This document shows positions 33,325-42,111 of a stretch of DNA of 64,000 nucleotides, piece after piece. Made by a program: the position numbers and the translations under genes. The DNA lies in NCBI GenBank assembly GCA_964430295.1, contig CAYSEV010000003.1, positions 1 through 64,000 on the forward strand. Direction: 5' to 3'. Each line of letters opens with the position of its first letter. Within the stretch, counting starts at the first letter, position 1. The notes under the pieces are model-generated. The model made no database searches and was not told where the DNA came from. It saw only the letters and a list, made by a program, of their open reading frames with translations. This DNA is from CAYGFH01 sp964430295 (lineage in GTDB: Bacteria > Patescibacteriota > Microgenomatia > UBA10105 > UBA927).

Positions 33325-34667
33325 TATCGATTGTTTAACAATAGTACTTCCTGCTTATGGGATCGTCCTTTATTATTATTCCAGTCCATTTCTCGTAACG
33401 TTAGAATAGTTTCAAACAAATCTTTACCCAAACTGTCCTTTAGTGACGTATCGTCTCTAAAATACGAAATAGCTTCTCCTAATGTCCCCGGCAATGATTC
33501 ACTTTTCCCTTGCTTCCTCCCCCAGCTTGATATTGTTTCGGAATGGCCGTTCATTTTGGCGTTAATTTCCATATGTTCCTCAATACCATGTAAACCTGAA
33601 GCTATGATCGCACCTAACGCCAAATATGGATTCGAAGTCGCATCTGATGGCTTATATTCAATATTCGTAACTTGAGCATTATCTGATGCTCTCGGAATAC
33701 GGATAATAGCATCCCTGTCTCCATATCCCCAGGTTATAATTGAACCGCTCCAGGAATTCGATAGAAATCTCCTATATGAATTAATAGATGGGGATGTCAA
33801 ACATAATAAGCTCCTCGCATGATGTAACAATCCTGCTATAAAAGATTTTGATATATCGGAAATTTCGCTGTTTCTACCCGTATTTGCAGTGATATTTTTA
33901 TGGTTGCGCCATATACTAAGATGAATATGTGTACCGCTACCGGCTTGTGAAGTAAACGGTTTGGGTAAGAATGATACTTCCATTGAGTCTTGTCTTTGTA
34001 CAATAGCGCGGATTGTTTCTCTAAATGTGACCTGTTGATCTGCAGCCGCTATGGCATCTTTATATTTTACCGATAATTCAAATTGGCCGGTTCCAGACTC
34101 AGCATGGAGTGTTTCAGACATAATGCCTTGTGCTCGGAGTGCATCTGTTATTTCAGAAAAGAGATTTGCATATTTATCAAGCGGATATGTTTGTCCAAAA
34201 ATTGAGTTATCCACCGGCAAAAAACCTTCAGATGTTTGCCGTAATAGGTAAAATTCGTTTTCGAAGGAAAATTTGAACGACAATCCATATTTTGATGCTT
34301 TTCGAATCATGCGGTCTAAGAAATCTCTTGGACAGTTCTTCCATGCTGTCTCGCCTTCATATAAATAGCAAAAAACTTTCGCATGACCCGCTGCATAGGG
34401 TACTATATTAAAAGTACTCCAATCTGGTCTTAACAAGACATCACCATGACAAAAATACGATACTGGAAACGTATATCCCGACTGTGTTTTAATCACTGGC
34501 TTTCCTGGTTTAGGAAAAGTTATACTTCTATATTCAGGATGGTGTAAATTATCTATATATACTGCTTTAGCTCCAATTACTCCGGAATGGTCACACCACA
34601 TAAAACGAATATAGCGTATATTGTTTCGTTTTATTAAATCGCGGATTTTGCCTGGTATTTCCGACAT
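33321..34667 (-). CDS. Glutamine synthetase-like gamma-glutamyl ligase
   Basis: 448 residues. The N-terminal beta-grasp ('IRYIRFMWCDHSGVIGAK') and catalytic domain of the GlnA superfamily are present: 'FSFENEFYLL', 'HAESGTGQFELSV', 'AGSGTHIHLSI', 'INSYRRFL', 'RDAIIRIPRAS' and 'YKPSDATSNPYLALGAII'. In true glutamine synthetases the last segment carries E-x-R; here Lys replaces the Arg. Together with the setting between amine-forming decarboxylases, this favours a gamma-glutamyl-amine (PuuA/GlnA3/IpuC-type) ligase that joins glutamate to an amine using ATP, rather than the nitrogen-assimilation enzyme. No GlnB or regulatory neighbours are seen. Confidence 0.78.
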   Translation of the reverse strand: MSEIPGKIRDLIKRNNIRYIRFMWCDHSGVIGAKAVYIDNLHHPEYRSITFPKPGKPVIKTQSGYTFPVSYFCHGDVLLRPDWSTFNIVPYAAGHAKVFCYLYEGETAWKNCPRDFLDRMIRKASKYGLSFKFSFENEFYLLRQTSEGFLPVDNSIFGQTYPLDKYANLFSEITDALRAQGIMSETLHAESGTGQFELSVKYKDAIAAADQQVTFRETIRAIVQRQDSMEVSFLPKPFTSQAGSGTHIHLSIWRNHKNITANTGRNSEISDISKSFIAGLLHHARSLLCLTSPSINSYRRFLSNSWSGSIITWGYGDRDAIIRIPRASDNAQVTNIEYKPSDATSNPYLALGAIIASGLHGIEEHMEINAKMNGHSETISSWGRKQGKSESLPGTLGEAISYFRDDTSLKDSLGKDLFETILTLREMDWNNNKGRSHKQEVLLLNNRY

Positions 34668-34791
34668 GCGCGTATGGTACTACTGCTTTTACAGTGAGGT
34701 CAAGGAATATACCTGTATAATGCTATATCGTATACGGATTGTATCGTCTTTGATATTATATAGCTGAAATATAGGAAATACACTCGCATAT

Positions 34792-36048
34792 ATGATTATC
34801 AACAGGTTATTCCCAAAACAAATAGTTAACAGTGTAGTAAAACTTCTTGATACAGTCGAGACTGACAACAGAAAGATGTTACATCTTACTGCAAATGAAA
34901 ACACACTATCCCCTCTTGCCATGCATTTTTATAAATCTTCACTGGGTATGCGATACGATTTTGGGAGAGGAAAAGATCGTGTGGTATCTGTAGATTTTTT
35001 TGGAAATTTTGCGGCAACAACCTATCCGGAATTACATGATATTTTTGACATTGCATACATAAATGCAAAATCAATGCTGCATGCACAGGAAGTCAATCTT
35101 CAATGTCTATCAGGTGCTCATGCAATGTTGTGCGCACTCATTGGATCAAGTGATCCTGGTGATGTGATAATGACTGTGAGAGAAGCTGATGGCGGGCATT
35201 TTTGTACTGAAAAAATTATTAAATCAATAGGTCGAAAACATGTGTTTGCAACATATGATGTAAAGAAACTGACATTTGATGTAGATAAAACAATTCAAAC
35301 GTTTATAAAATCACATGCTAAGATTCTATACCTTGATACATCTGTTCTATTAAAACCGCATCCCCTAAAGGAATTAAGAGCACGTCTCCCGAAGGACAGT
35401 ATCATAATATATGATGCCAGTCATACATTAGGATTAATTATGAGCGGGTATTTTCAGTCTCCGCTTTTGGAAGGAGCGGATATGATATCTGCTAACACTC
35501 ATAAAACGTTCCCAGGTCCACATAAGGGAATATTAGCTTTTAAGACAAAAAAAATGGGTGACCATGTTAATTCGATTATTCAAAATAGTCTATATTCTAC
35601 GTTTCATACTAATAATCAGTTAGCATTAGCCATTTCGATAATAGAATTGAAACTGTATGGGAAACAGTATGCAAAACAGATTGTTCATAACTCTAATGAA
35701 TTAGGGCTTCAGTTGGAAAAAGCTGGATTTTCTATTAGAAAAGTTGATTCTGTTTATAGTCATAATCATCAGGTCCATATGTTTGTAGATAATGATGTTA
35801 GAAGTGTCGTAAAGCTATTGCGTGACAATGGAATTGCAGTAAGCACAAGTGATGCTTTAGGTGGAAAATCATTTATTAGGATAGGAACCCAAGAGATCAC
35901 AAAAAGAGGAATGAAAGAATCAGAAATGGCTTATATAGCAAAATTAATACGAAATATTTTTGAAGGACGCACGATGTTGAATGAAGTGATTTCATTTAAC
36001 AACAAATACGATAAAATTCTTTATTGCCTGCCGTTTGAAGAAAAGTAA
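34792..36048 (+). CDS. Serine hydroxymethyltransferase-like PLP enzyme
   Basis: 418 residues. The pattern 'LTANENTLSPLAM' replaces the usual IASEN-YVS of GlyA, and 'MISANTHKTFPGPHKG' contains the PLP-lysine region (SHMT consensus T-T-T-HKTLRGPR). 'IIYDASHTLGLIMSGYF' supplies the PLP Asp-His segment. SHMT family members cleave or form beta-hydroxy amino acids; divergent copies in natural-product and glycan loci act as aldolases or transaldolases. The altered lysine motif suggests it is not housekeeping GlyA. Overlaps the convergent decarboxylase by 28 bases. TACACT at 34779-34784 could be a -10 element with almost no leader. Confidence 0.75.
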   Translation: MIINRLFPKQIVNSVVKLLDTVETDNRKMLHLTANENTLSPLAMHFYKSSLGMRYDFGRGKDRVVSVDFFGNFAATTYPELHDIFDIAYINAKSMLHAQEVNLQCLSGAHAMLCALIGSSDPGDVIMTVREADGGHFCTEKIIKSIGRKHVFATYDVKKLTFDVDKTIQTFIKSHAKILYLDTSVLLKPHPLKELRARLPKDSIIIYDASHTLGLIMSGYFQSPLLEGADMISANTHKTFPGPHKGILAFKTKKMGDHVNSIIQNSLYSTFHTNNQLALAISIIELKLYGKQYAKQIVHNSNELGLQLEKAGFSIRKVDSVYSHNHQVHMFVDNDVRSVVKLLRDNGIAVSTSDALGGKSFIRIGTQEITKRGMKESEMAYIAKLIRNIFEGRTMLNEVISFNNKYDKILYCLPFEEK

Positions 36049-37373
36049 TGAATATCCGTTATAAAGTCGTGTATACTTTTTTTTGTAACATGTGGTATAA
36101 AGAAAAATTTGTATAATATAGTCTTGATTTTTTTTGATCGCTCAAATTCAAAAACTGTATTTTTAGCGTATATCCAGTATTTATTCTCAATCTCCTTCGA
36201 AAACCTTTTCATCTTGCCTTTATGAAGTATTACTCCACAGGTGAGGCTGTACGGAGAGCTTATTATCAATGAATTGGGATATGTTTCTTTAATAAATAGT
36301 ATGAATTTCTCTTTTAACTTAAGTTGTTGGTTAATGATATTTCTAAAACCAGTTTTACCGTATCTGTGTATGACTGCCCATATTGCCGCAGCGGATGCTC
36401 CTGGTCTTGATCCTAACAGTGTATTGTCCCGTATTGAAAATACCGGAACTTCTTTTTCAATCAGCTCCTTGAGTCGTTTTGAACATAACACGACTCCCGC
36501 AGGATACGGAACAGCTGTAAATTTGGAAAAATCGACCGAATATGCATGGACATATTTTGAGTTTAACGGTCTATACTTGCTATGTGAAAATGGCAATACG
36601 AATCCATCAAATGCAGCATCTATAATAATAGAGAAAAATATATCTTTGAAGTCTGCTTGAATTTTTTCAATCATAGAAGATACAAGTTCAGTATCGTCGC
36701 TCGTTCCGGTTTCTGTGTACCCATGTGTCAACGAAATAATAAAGCCCCGCATTCCTGATTTAATTTGACTTCTTATTAATTGCTCGAGTGACGGTATATC
36801 AATGGTCCAAGATACACTGTTAAGTGGAGAATCTTTCATGCCAATAGACGTCATTGAACATGCTTTATCGATAGAGTAATGAGTAAGAGTTGTTTTTATA
36901 AGGCATATATTATCCAAAGGAATCTTTGTTTGAAGGTATGATTTAGCAATCCAAACAGAATATATATTCCCCTCCGTTCCTCCAGAAGATACATATCCTT
37001 CCAGCAATTTATGGTTTCCACCGTATAAATCTATTAATTTATGAATAACTTCATATTCTAATTGTCGAGTTCCACTTTTATCATTTGTTGTGCTCCAGAC
37101 TCCAAGATTATTAGGATTATAGCGTAGGAAGCTCCTATACACGTGTAACGCAAAAAAATTAACTTTAGGATACAGCGTTCCGATATTATGAGTAAGATCA
37201 CTTTTTCTTAAATCGATAATTGCAGAAAAAAGCCTCGCAATTACCCGCAAAAAACCTGCTGAGCGTTTAGGAAATTGTGTTTTTGTAAGAGGAGTGTAAT
37301 ATGATATTAGAGGGAGCATTGAATAATACCGTATTCGGTTACTCATTTTTTGCGAAAAAAGCTGAAAATTCAT
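36021..37373 (-). CDS. Group II PLP-dependent amino acid decarboxylase (copy 2)
   Basis: 450 residues, similar in length and motif order to the gene at 31978: 'HNIGTLYPKVNFFALHVYRS', 'NNLGVWST', 'GYVSSGGTEGNIYSVW', 'IIIDAAFDGFVLPF', 'SVDFSKFTAVPYPAG' (Schiff-base Lys), 'GSRPGASAAAIWAVI'. Its closer 'SSGGTEGN' matches the canonical histidine/serine decarboxylase form. Placed 15 bases downstream of the aldo/keto reductase on the same strand. Two diverged copies in one cluster suggest two substrates or successive steps, or a heterodimer; none of these is proven. Confidence 0.82.
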   Translation of the reverse strand: MNFQLFSQKMSNRIRYYSMLPLISYYTPLTKTQFPKRSAGFLRVIARLFSAIIDLRKSDLTHNIGTLYPKVNFFALHVYRSFLRYNPNNLGVWSTTNDKSGTRQLEYEVIHKLIDLYGGNHKLLEGYVSSGGTEGNIYSVWIAKSYLQTKIPLDNICLIKTTLTHYSIDKACSMTSIGMKDSPLNSVSWTIDIPSLEQLIRSQIKSGMRGFIISLTHGYTETGTSDDTELVSSMIEKIQADFKDIFFSIIIDAAFDGFVLPFSHSKYRPLNSKYVHAYSVDFSKFTAVPYPAGVVLCSKRLKELIEKEVPVFSIRDNTLLGSRPGASAAAIWAVIHRYGKTGFRNIINQQLKLKEKFILFIKETYPNSLIISSPYSLTCGVILHKGKMKRFSKEIENKYWIYAKNTVFEFERSKKIKTILYKFFFIPHVTKKSIHDFITDIHYFSSNGRQ

Positions 37374-37388
37374 ATAGCAATTTTAAAA

Positions 37389-38372
37389 TTACCAACGGTA
37401 ATGCACGTCATTTTTTACATAGGTATCATAGATATGTTTTATAGCTTTCATATTTGCCTCTGATAGCTTGGGTAAATCACTTGAAGCAGCATTTTCCTTT
37501 ATTTGCAATGGTGTTTTCCCTCCAACGATAACTGTAGATACTGCGTCCTGCATTAAAATCCATTTAAGTGCAAACTGGGCCATTGTATAATCTTTACCTT
37601 TAAGTGATTTAATTTTTCTGACTGCAGATAATCCTTTATAGAAATCAACACCTGCGAAAGTTTCTCCTTGATCAAATACTTCTCCGTGCCTATTAAAATT
37701 TCTATGATCATTTTTTGGGAATCTAGAAAATATAGAAAACTTTCCAGTCAAAAGGCCACTTGCAAGAGGCACTCTTACGATGATGCCTATATTTCTTTTT
37801 TTTGCCTCTCTAAATAGAAGCTCCATAGGTCTTTGTCTAAACATATTAAAAATAATTTGTATTGTAGAAACATTTGGGTACTCTATTGCTTTAAGTGCCT
37901 CTTCGACTTTCTCGACACTCACACCATAAAAGCGAATTTTTTTCTTCTTCACCATCTCATCTAAAAATGAAAACACTTGTGGCATGTAATATACTTCAGT
38001 TGGCGGTGTATGAAGTTGTAATATATCGATACATGAGGTATTTAAGTTCTTTCGACTCTGCTCTATATATGCGTGCATGTTGCTTTTTGTGTATGCATCT
38101 CTAGTATGTGGATCGGATTTTCTGCCTATTTTTGTAGCGACAATAATGCGTCTACCAGCATTTTGTATATATTCACCGATAAATTTTTCACTTCTTCCGT
38201 TTCCATATATATCCGCCGTATCTATGAAATTTATACCAGTATCAGATATACTTGATAATGCTGTTCTAGCCTGCTCGTCCGACACAGTACCCCATCCACC
38301 CCCTATGCCCCAACTACCATATCCTATCTCAGAAACTTTATATCCGGTTTTTCCTAAAGTTCTATATTTCAT
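37389..38372 (-). CDS. Aldo/keto reductase
   Basis: 327 residues, the normal length. 'MKYRTLGKTGYKVSEIGYG' at the start, 'FIDTADIYGNGRSEKFIGEY' with the catalytic Asp-Tyr, 'VATKIGRK' with the Lys, 'DILQLHTPPTE' with the His, and 'VPLASGLLTGKF' and 'TVIVGGKTPLQIKENAAS' for NADPH binding. The enzyme reduces an aldehyde or ketone to an alcohol. In this cluster it may reduce an aldehyde produced from an amine or by a sugar dehydratase, but the substrate is unknown. First gene of a short minus-strand pair with decarboxylase copy 2, and 21 bases downstream of the phosphotransferase-like gene. Confidence 0.9.
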   Translation of the reverse strand: MKYRTLGKTGYKVSEIGYGSWGIGGGWGTVSDEQARTALSSISDTGINFIDTADIYGNGRSEKFIGEYIQNAGRRIIVATKIGRKSDPHTRDAYTKSNMHAYIEQSRKNLNTSCIDILQLHTPPTEVYYMPQVFSFLDEMVKKKKIRFYGVSVEKVEEALKAIEYPNVSTIQIIFNMFRQRPMELLFREAKKRNIGIIVRVPLASGLLTGKFSIFSRFPKNDHRNFNRHGEVFDQGETFAGVDFYKGLSAVRKIKSLKGKDYTMAQFALKWILMQDAVSTVIVGGKTPLQIKENAASSDLPKLSEANMKAIKHIYDTYVKNDVHYRW

Positions 38373-38393
38373 AGATATTGTAAAATAAACACA

Positions 38394-39764
38394 TTAGTCC
38401 TCAATAATTTGAGCTGAAAAATATAGGTCACTTGAATGGTATGGTCGATTTTTGTTACACATAAAGCTGTATAACTTTCCCAAAAATGTTGCATCAAAGG
38501 CTTTTAATTCTGCCGCTAGTATATCCATTTCTGTCTTAAATGTCTTTCCGGCTGTACCATCCGTACGATCAAATATGTAAGACACGATATCATGTCTCTT
38601 TTTCTTTTCTATTACAGATTCACCAGACGTTTCAATATTTGTTATTATACGAAAGAGTTCACTAAAACCTCTTGCCGTATATGATATTTTTTGAACTTCA
38701 TGTATAGTCGGGAAATATTCACCCCATATCCCTTGAGATTTATCCGGATATAGAAAAATTGCAGGTTTACCTAGAGATAAAAAATCCCCCGCTATGGTTG
38801 ATAGATCTGTAACAAGAATGTCTGCTGCAATAAGTGTCTTATTCGGTCCAAGGTAGTTTGACCGTGTAGAATCATCAAAATACGTATTTGCATATTTTTT
38901 GAGTGTTTTTATGATAGGGTCTTTTATTTGGTACTGATATATACAAATAGGATGAGGCCGAATGATTACATTAAAATTCATTTGTTTTGCATAAGAGCAA
39001 AAACGTTCTAAATTCCTAATATCATCTCGTTTTTTTCCTATCCCCCATATTTTTTGTGATTCCCAACTAGGGGCATAAACGATCGTTCTCCTACTTGGAT
39101 CTAGATTATACTCCTGTAATATTTTGTGCTTATCTAAGGTGTTTGTGTATAGCGTGTCATTTAATACTCTTCCTATGATTCGTATTCGCTTATCGTTTGC
39201 ATGTAGAGGTGTTCGCTTTATTACTTCATCTTTTAATAATGATCCAGTGACAAAAATTCTTGCATATTTAGAAAAAGATGGAATATTATCTGCGTGAAAA
39301 TACGGTGCAGGTCCAATTTCAAATAATTCACTATGAAATACCTGCACGATATTTTTTCGCATATAAGTTTCAATAATTGGCATTGGCATATCTATCAACC
39401 AAATTGCACGATTTCCGTATATATTTTTAAGGAAGAGTACATATGGTATAAATGCACGTTGCCATTGTGAATGTGTTATATGTTCTGACGGCTTAAGAGT
39501 ACAATATTCAGGTGAACAATGCCCCAAATAATGCGTTAGAAATGGCATGTTGAATAGATACTTGTTTTTAATCCATTTAGGAGAGTTATTATAACTTTGC
39601 GCATTTGTATATATCATTATCGGGAGAATTGAATTCGAATCTATTAAATGTTTATAGTAGGCGTCCATATTTCTACCACATCCTAGATCCGATTCAATCG
39701 CCATAATCATGCATGGAACTTTATTATTTCCCCGGCGAGTAAAACTGTTAAATTCTGATATCAT
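38394..39764 (-). CDS. CDP-glycerol glycerophosphotransferase-like (TagF/TagB family) protein
   Basis: 456 residues. The C-terminal half matches the Glyphos_transf pattern: 'TIVYAPSWESQ', 'NVIIRPHPICIYQY' (His-Pro), 'AADILVTDLSTIAGDFLSLG' (D-S/T catalytic region) and 'KPAIFLYPDKSQGIWGEYF'. These enzymes transfer an alcohol-phosphate unit from a CDP carrier to a lipid-linked glycan, as in wall teichoic acid synthesis. The N-terminal ~200 residues look like a divergent Rossmann half. It sits next to a small kinase and a cytidylyltransferase, so a CDP-activated substituent is likely used here. The alcohol could be glycerol, ribitol or an amino alcohol. Confidence 0.75.
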   Translation of the reverse strand: MISEFNSFTRRGNNKVPCMIMAIESDLGCGRNMDAYYKHLIDSNSILPIMIYTNAQSYNNSPKWIKNKYLFNMPFLTHYLGHCSPEYCTLKPSEHITHSQWQRAFIPYVLFLKNIYGNRAIWLIDMPMPIIETYMRKNIVQVFHSELFEIGPAPYFHADNIPSFSKYARIFVTGSLLKDEVIKRTPLHANDKRIRIIGRVLNDTLYTNTLDKHKILQEYNLDPSRRTIVYAPSWESQKIWGIGKKRDDIRNLERFCSYAKQMNFNVIIRPHPICIYQYQIKDPIIKTLKKYANTYFDDSTRSNYLGPNKTLIAADILVTDLSTIAGDFLSLGKPAIFLYPDKSQGIWGEYFPTIHEVQKISYTARGFSELFRIITNIETSGESVIEKKKRHDIVSYIFDRTDGTAGKTFKTEMDILAAELKAFDATFLGKLYSFMCNKNRPYHSSDLYFSAQIIED

Positions 39765-39828
39765 AGAATTAAATTATGAAGGAATAAATATAGTGGGTAG
39801 TATACCTGAGAATAGTATCTATTAAAAT

Positions 39829-40458
39829 ATGAAGATTGCATTTATAGGGATGTCCGGGTGCGGTAAAACGTATTGGTCATCTAAAATACATAAATTAGGA
39901 TATTCACTCATAGGGTGTGATGCACAGATTGGCAAAAAATTGTCAGGTGAAATGGCTGAGCTAACACGATCAAGTGGAACCGAAGACGTTTCGCGATGGA
40001 TGGGACAACCTTTTGAGTCACAGTACGCTAAACATAGTCGTATGTATCTCTATTACGAAAATGAGGTAATGCAAGAAGTTATATCTTTTGTTGAGCATTC
40101 TTCAGATGTTGCTAATATTGTTGTAGATACCACAGGTAGTCTCGTATATGTCAAAAAGTCAATTTTGCAAAAGCTAAAAAAACAATTGACTTTTGTATAC
40201 TTAAAATCTCCCCAATCACGAATAAAAACTATGATTCAACAGTATTTTGATGATCCAAAACCTATAATTTGGGGTGATTTTTATGTAAAGAACAGTGTTG
40301 AGTCGAATATAGAATCAATAAAGCGATGTTATCCTTCTATGCTTGAGTATCGTAGCCGTATATACGAATCACTGGCAGACGTTACATTGGATGTGGATAA
40401 ATTATCAGACAATACTATTACTGCAGAAACGGTACTGAAAATGATTTCTCTCGATTGA
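39829..40458 (+). CDS. P-loop small-molecule kinase (shikimate-kinase-like)
   Basis: 209 residues. Walker A 'IGMSGCGKTYWSSKI' is at residues ~6-20, followed by an acidic 'GCDAQIGKKLSG' and 'RWMGQPFESQY' region where shikimate kinases hold their substrate Asp and Arg; 'VVDTTGSLVYVKK' gives a Walker-B-like strand. It probably phosphorylates a small hydroxyl compound. No shikimate pathway gene is near; the flanking genes make or use CDP-alcohols, so the inferred product is the phospho-alcohol that the cytidylyltransferase activates. TAGTAT at 39813-39818 could be a -10 with a ~4-base leader. Confidence 0.7.
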   Translation: MKIAFIGMSGCGKTYWSSKIHKLGYSLIGCDAQIGKKLSGEMAELTRSSGTEDVSRWMGQPFESQYAKHSRMYLYYENEVMQEVISFVEHSSDVANIVVDTTGSLVYVKKSILQKLKKQLTFVYLKSPQSRIKTMIQQYFDDPKPIIWGDFYVKNSVESNIESIKRCYPSMLEYRSRIYESLADVTLDVDKLSDNTITAETVLKMISLD

Positions 40459-40477
40459 TATAAACATATGGAGACAT

Positions 40478-41227
40478 TTATGTCAGCCCCAAAATATGCA
40501 TATTAATATCCTCTAAATCCTTGGGTGTGTCTACATCGCACCAGAAATCAGCAGTCGTATTATCACAATAGTAAACGCTATCTCCTTGGTCAATGATTTT
40601 TTGAAAAGCATACTCAGGAAATTCTTTATATTTTCGCTGTTTCATAATATCGTTTAATGACTGAATTACAACTGGACTTGCATATTTATCAACGTAGTCT
40701 ATTCCCTGGGCTATCCCATATGCATCTGTAGCTGATATGTGTTTTCCGTATTCAATAACAGTCCCCGTCTTCTGGTTAACACTGACTGCAAAATCCTCAT
40801 CGGTATTTTTCCTCCTTTGTTCAACTGCTGAAACTATACTTTTTTTGCTCTCAATAAGTCGTATCAAAATCTCCTTGTTGTAATATAGATCTCCTGCCAG
40901 TCGAAAAAAATCTGAATTATATAATAACGGGCTCGCACAATAAAAAGAATATATACTATTTCGCTGAAGATAGTGTTTGTTAAATACAAAAGTAAAATGT
41001 ATATCAGGAAAAAACTTTTCTGTAAATTTCTTTATCTGATCTGCTTTATAACCTACGACTAATATAATATCTGATATTCCAATTGTCCTTATATTATTTA
41101 TGCTATACCACAACAACGGTTTTTCATGAACCATAAGGAGACTTTTATGGGTAATCCCGGAATAGGGCAACAACCTTCCCCCATCACCGGCCAAGAGTAT
41201 TACAGCTTTAGTCTTTGTTATATTCAT
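40478..41227 (-). CDS. Nucleotidyltransferase, LicC-like cytidylyltransferase
   Basis: 249 residues. 'AVILLAGDGGRLLPYSGITHKSLL' (nucleotide loop, core 'AGDGGRLLPYSGITHKSLL') is followed by 'VFNKHYLQRNSIYSFYCA', which strongly resembles the phosphocholine cytidylyltransferase LicC signature N-x-x-Y-x-x-x-NNIYS-x-x-x-A. 'FFRLAGDLYY' and 'DVDTPKDLEDINM' supply metal-binding acids. The enzyme couples CTP (or another NTP) with a phospho-alcohol or phospho-sugar. It is encoded one base over from a methyltransferase (TAATG overlap at 41225-41229). With the adjacent kinase and CDP-transferase it makes a plausible CDP-X pathway. Confidence 0.78.
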   Translation of the reverse strand: MNITKTKAVILLAGDGGRLLPYSGITHKSLLMVHEKPLLWYSINNIRTIGISDIILVVGYKADQIKKFTEKFFPDIHFTFVFNKHYLQRNSIYSFYCASPLLYNSDFFRLAGDLYYNKEILIRLIESKKSIVSAVEQRRKNTDEDFAVSVNQKTGTVIEYGKHISATDAYGIAQGIDYVDKYASPVVIQSLNDIMKQRKYKEFPEYAFQKIIDQGDSVYYCDNTTADFWCDVDTPKDLEDINMHILGLT

Positions 41228-42111
41228 TATAATGTTTCAGGCCATCGCGACTTCAAAGTAAGGTTTATAAATCGGGAAATACGGTTTAGGTCTATCAGGT
41301 TCGATGCCGGTTTATGACATAGAATAATAGTCCTCCAGCTTCCTTTACTCCACGTTGACTCGTTATAGTTTCCATATAAATTTTGAATTTCAAAACCGAC
41401 ATGTTCAAGCATTTGTTTATACTGTTTAAGGGTATACTGAATCATATAGTAATGAAAATATCCTGATTTACCGTTCTTTTGCCATTTTCTGTGGTATGAA
41501 TCTAACTGAGCATCCTCGTAATATAAATCGGTATCTATAAGGTTGTATCCATCAACAGTATTCTTCTTGACGTATTTGTACACTCCTGGGCGTACTTTTT
41601 TACCGTATTTCTTAATATACGAAACATGTTCATATGCATTAATAACATCAATCAAAAATTTTCCTCCAGGTTTGAGAGCATTAAATATTCGGTGAAGAAC
41701 ATCTATATTCTCTTCGTGTGCAAAATATCCAAAAGCAGAATATAAGGATAAAATAACATCATAGGTATTATGGTCAGCTAGTTCTCTCATGTCCTTTTTT
41801 ATAAACGTAACTGATGAATTATTTTTTTTTGCCTCTTTTCTAGCAATTTTGAGGAAATAATCAGAATAATCCAGCCCTGTTATTTTTAAATTTGCTTTTG
41901 ATAGTTCAATTGCATGTCTTCCGTGTCCGCAACCTAAATCAAGGATATTATGTGTTGGACGTAGTGGAACTATTTTGCGTATAAACGAGGCTTCATCGCG
42001 GGAGCGGCTTTGAGATAAAACCGGATTATAAAGGTGGTAATATGTTGCTCCAAATTGTTTTTTCCACCAAGTTTTTGGAGTTTTTGATGGTAAAGAAAAA
42101 ATAGAAGTCAT
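41227..42111 (-). CDS. SAM-dependent methyltransferase
   Basis: 294 residues from the ATG at 42111, which overlaps the upstream TGA (ATGA); an in-frame ATG at 42144 is less likely. Class I motif I is 'ILDLGCGHGRHAIEL', motif II 'ITGLDYSDYFLKIA', and 'YDVILSLYSAFGYF' and 'LKPGGKFLIDVINAY' follow. The N-terminal 'TWWKKQFGATYYHLY' and the long insert ('YEDAQLDSYHRKWQKNG') fit N- or O-methyltransferases of small metabolites. Between a decarboxylase and a cytidylyltransferase, it could methylate an amine before CDP activation. Confidence 0.85.
   Translation of the reverse strand: MTSIFSLPSKTPKTWWKKQFGATYYHLYNPVLSQSRSRDEASFIRKIVPLRPTHNILDLGCGHGRHAIELSKANLKITGLDYSDYFLKIARKEAKKNNSSVTFIKKDMRELADHNTYDVILSLYSAFGYFAHEENIDVLHRIFNALKPGGKFLIDVINAYEHVSYIKKYGKKVRPGVYKYVKKNTVDGYNLIDTDLYYEDAQLDSYHRKWQKNGKSGYFHYYMIQYTLKQYKQMLEHVGFEIQNLYGNYNESTWSKGSWRTIILCHKPASNLIDLNRISRFINLTLKSRWPETL

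Noticed and set aside
33331..33675. 114-codon open frame antisense to the glutamine synthetase-like gene
   Set aside because: The opposite strand encodes the conserved C-terminal GS motifs; this frame is a shadow.
36241..36660. 139-codon open frame antisense to decarboxylase copy 2
   Set aside because: Covered by a conserved PLP enzyme on the other strand; no independent start signal or motif.
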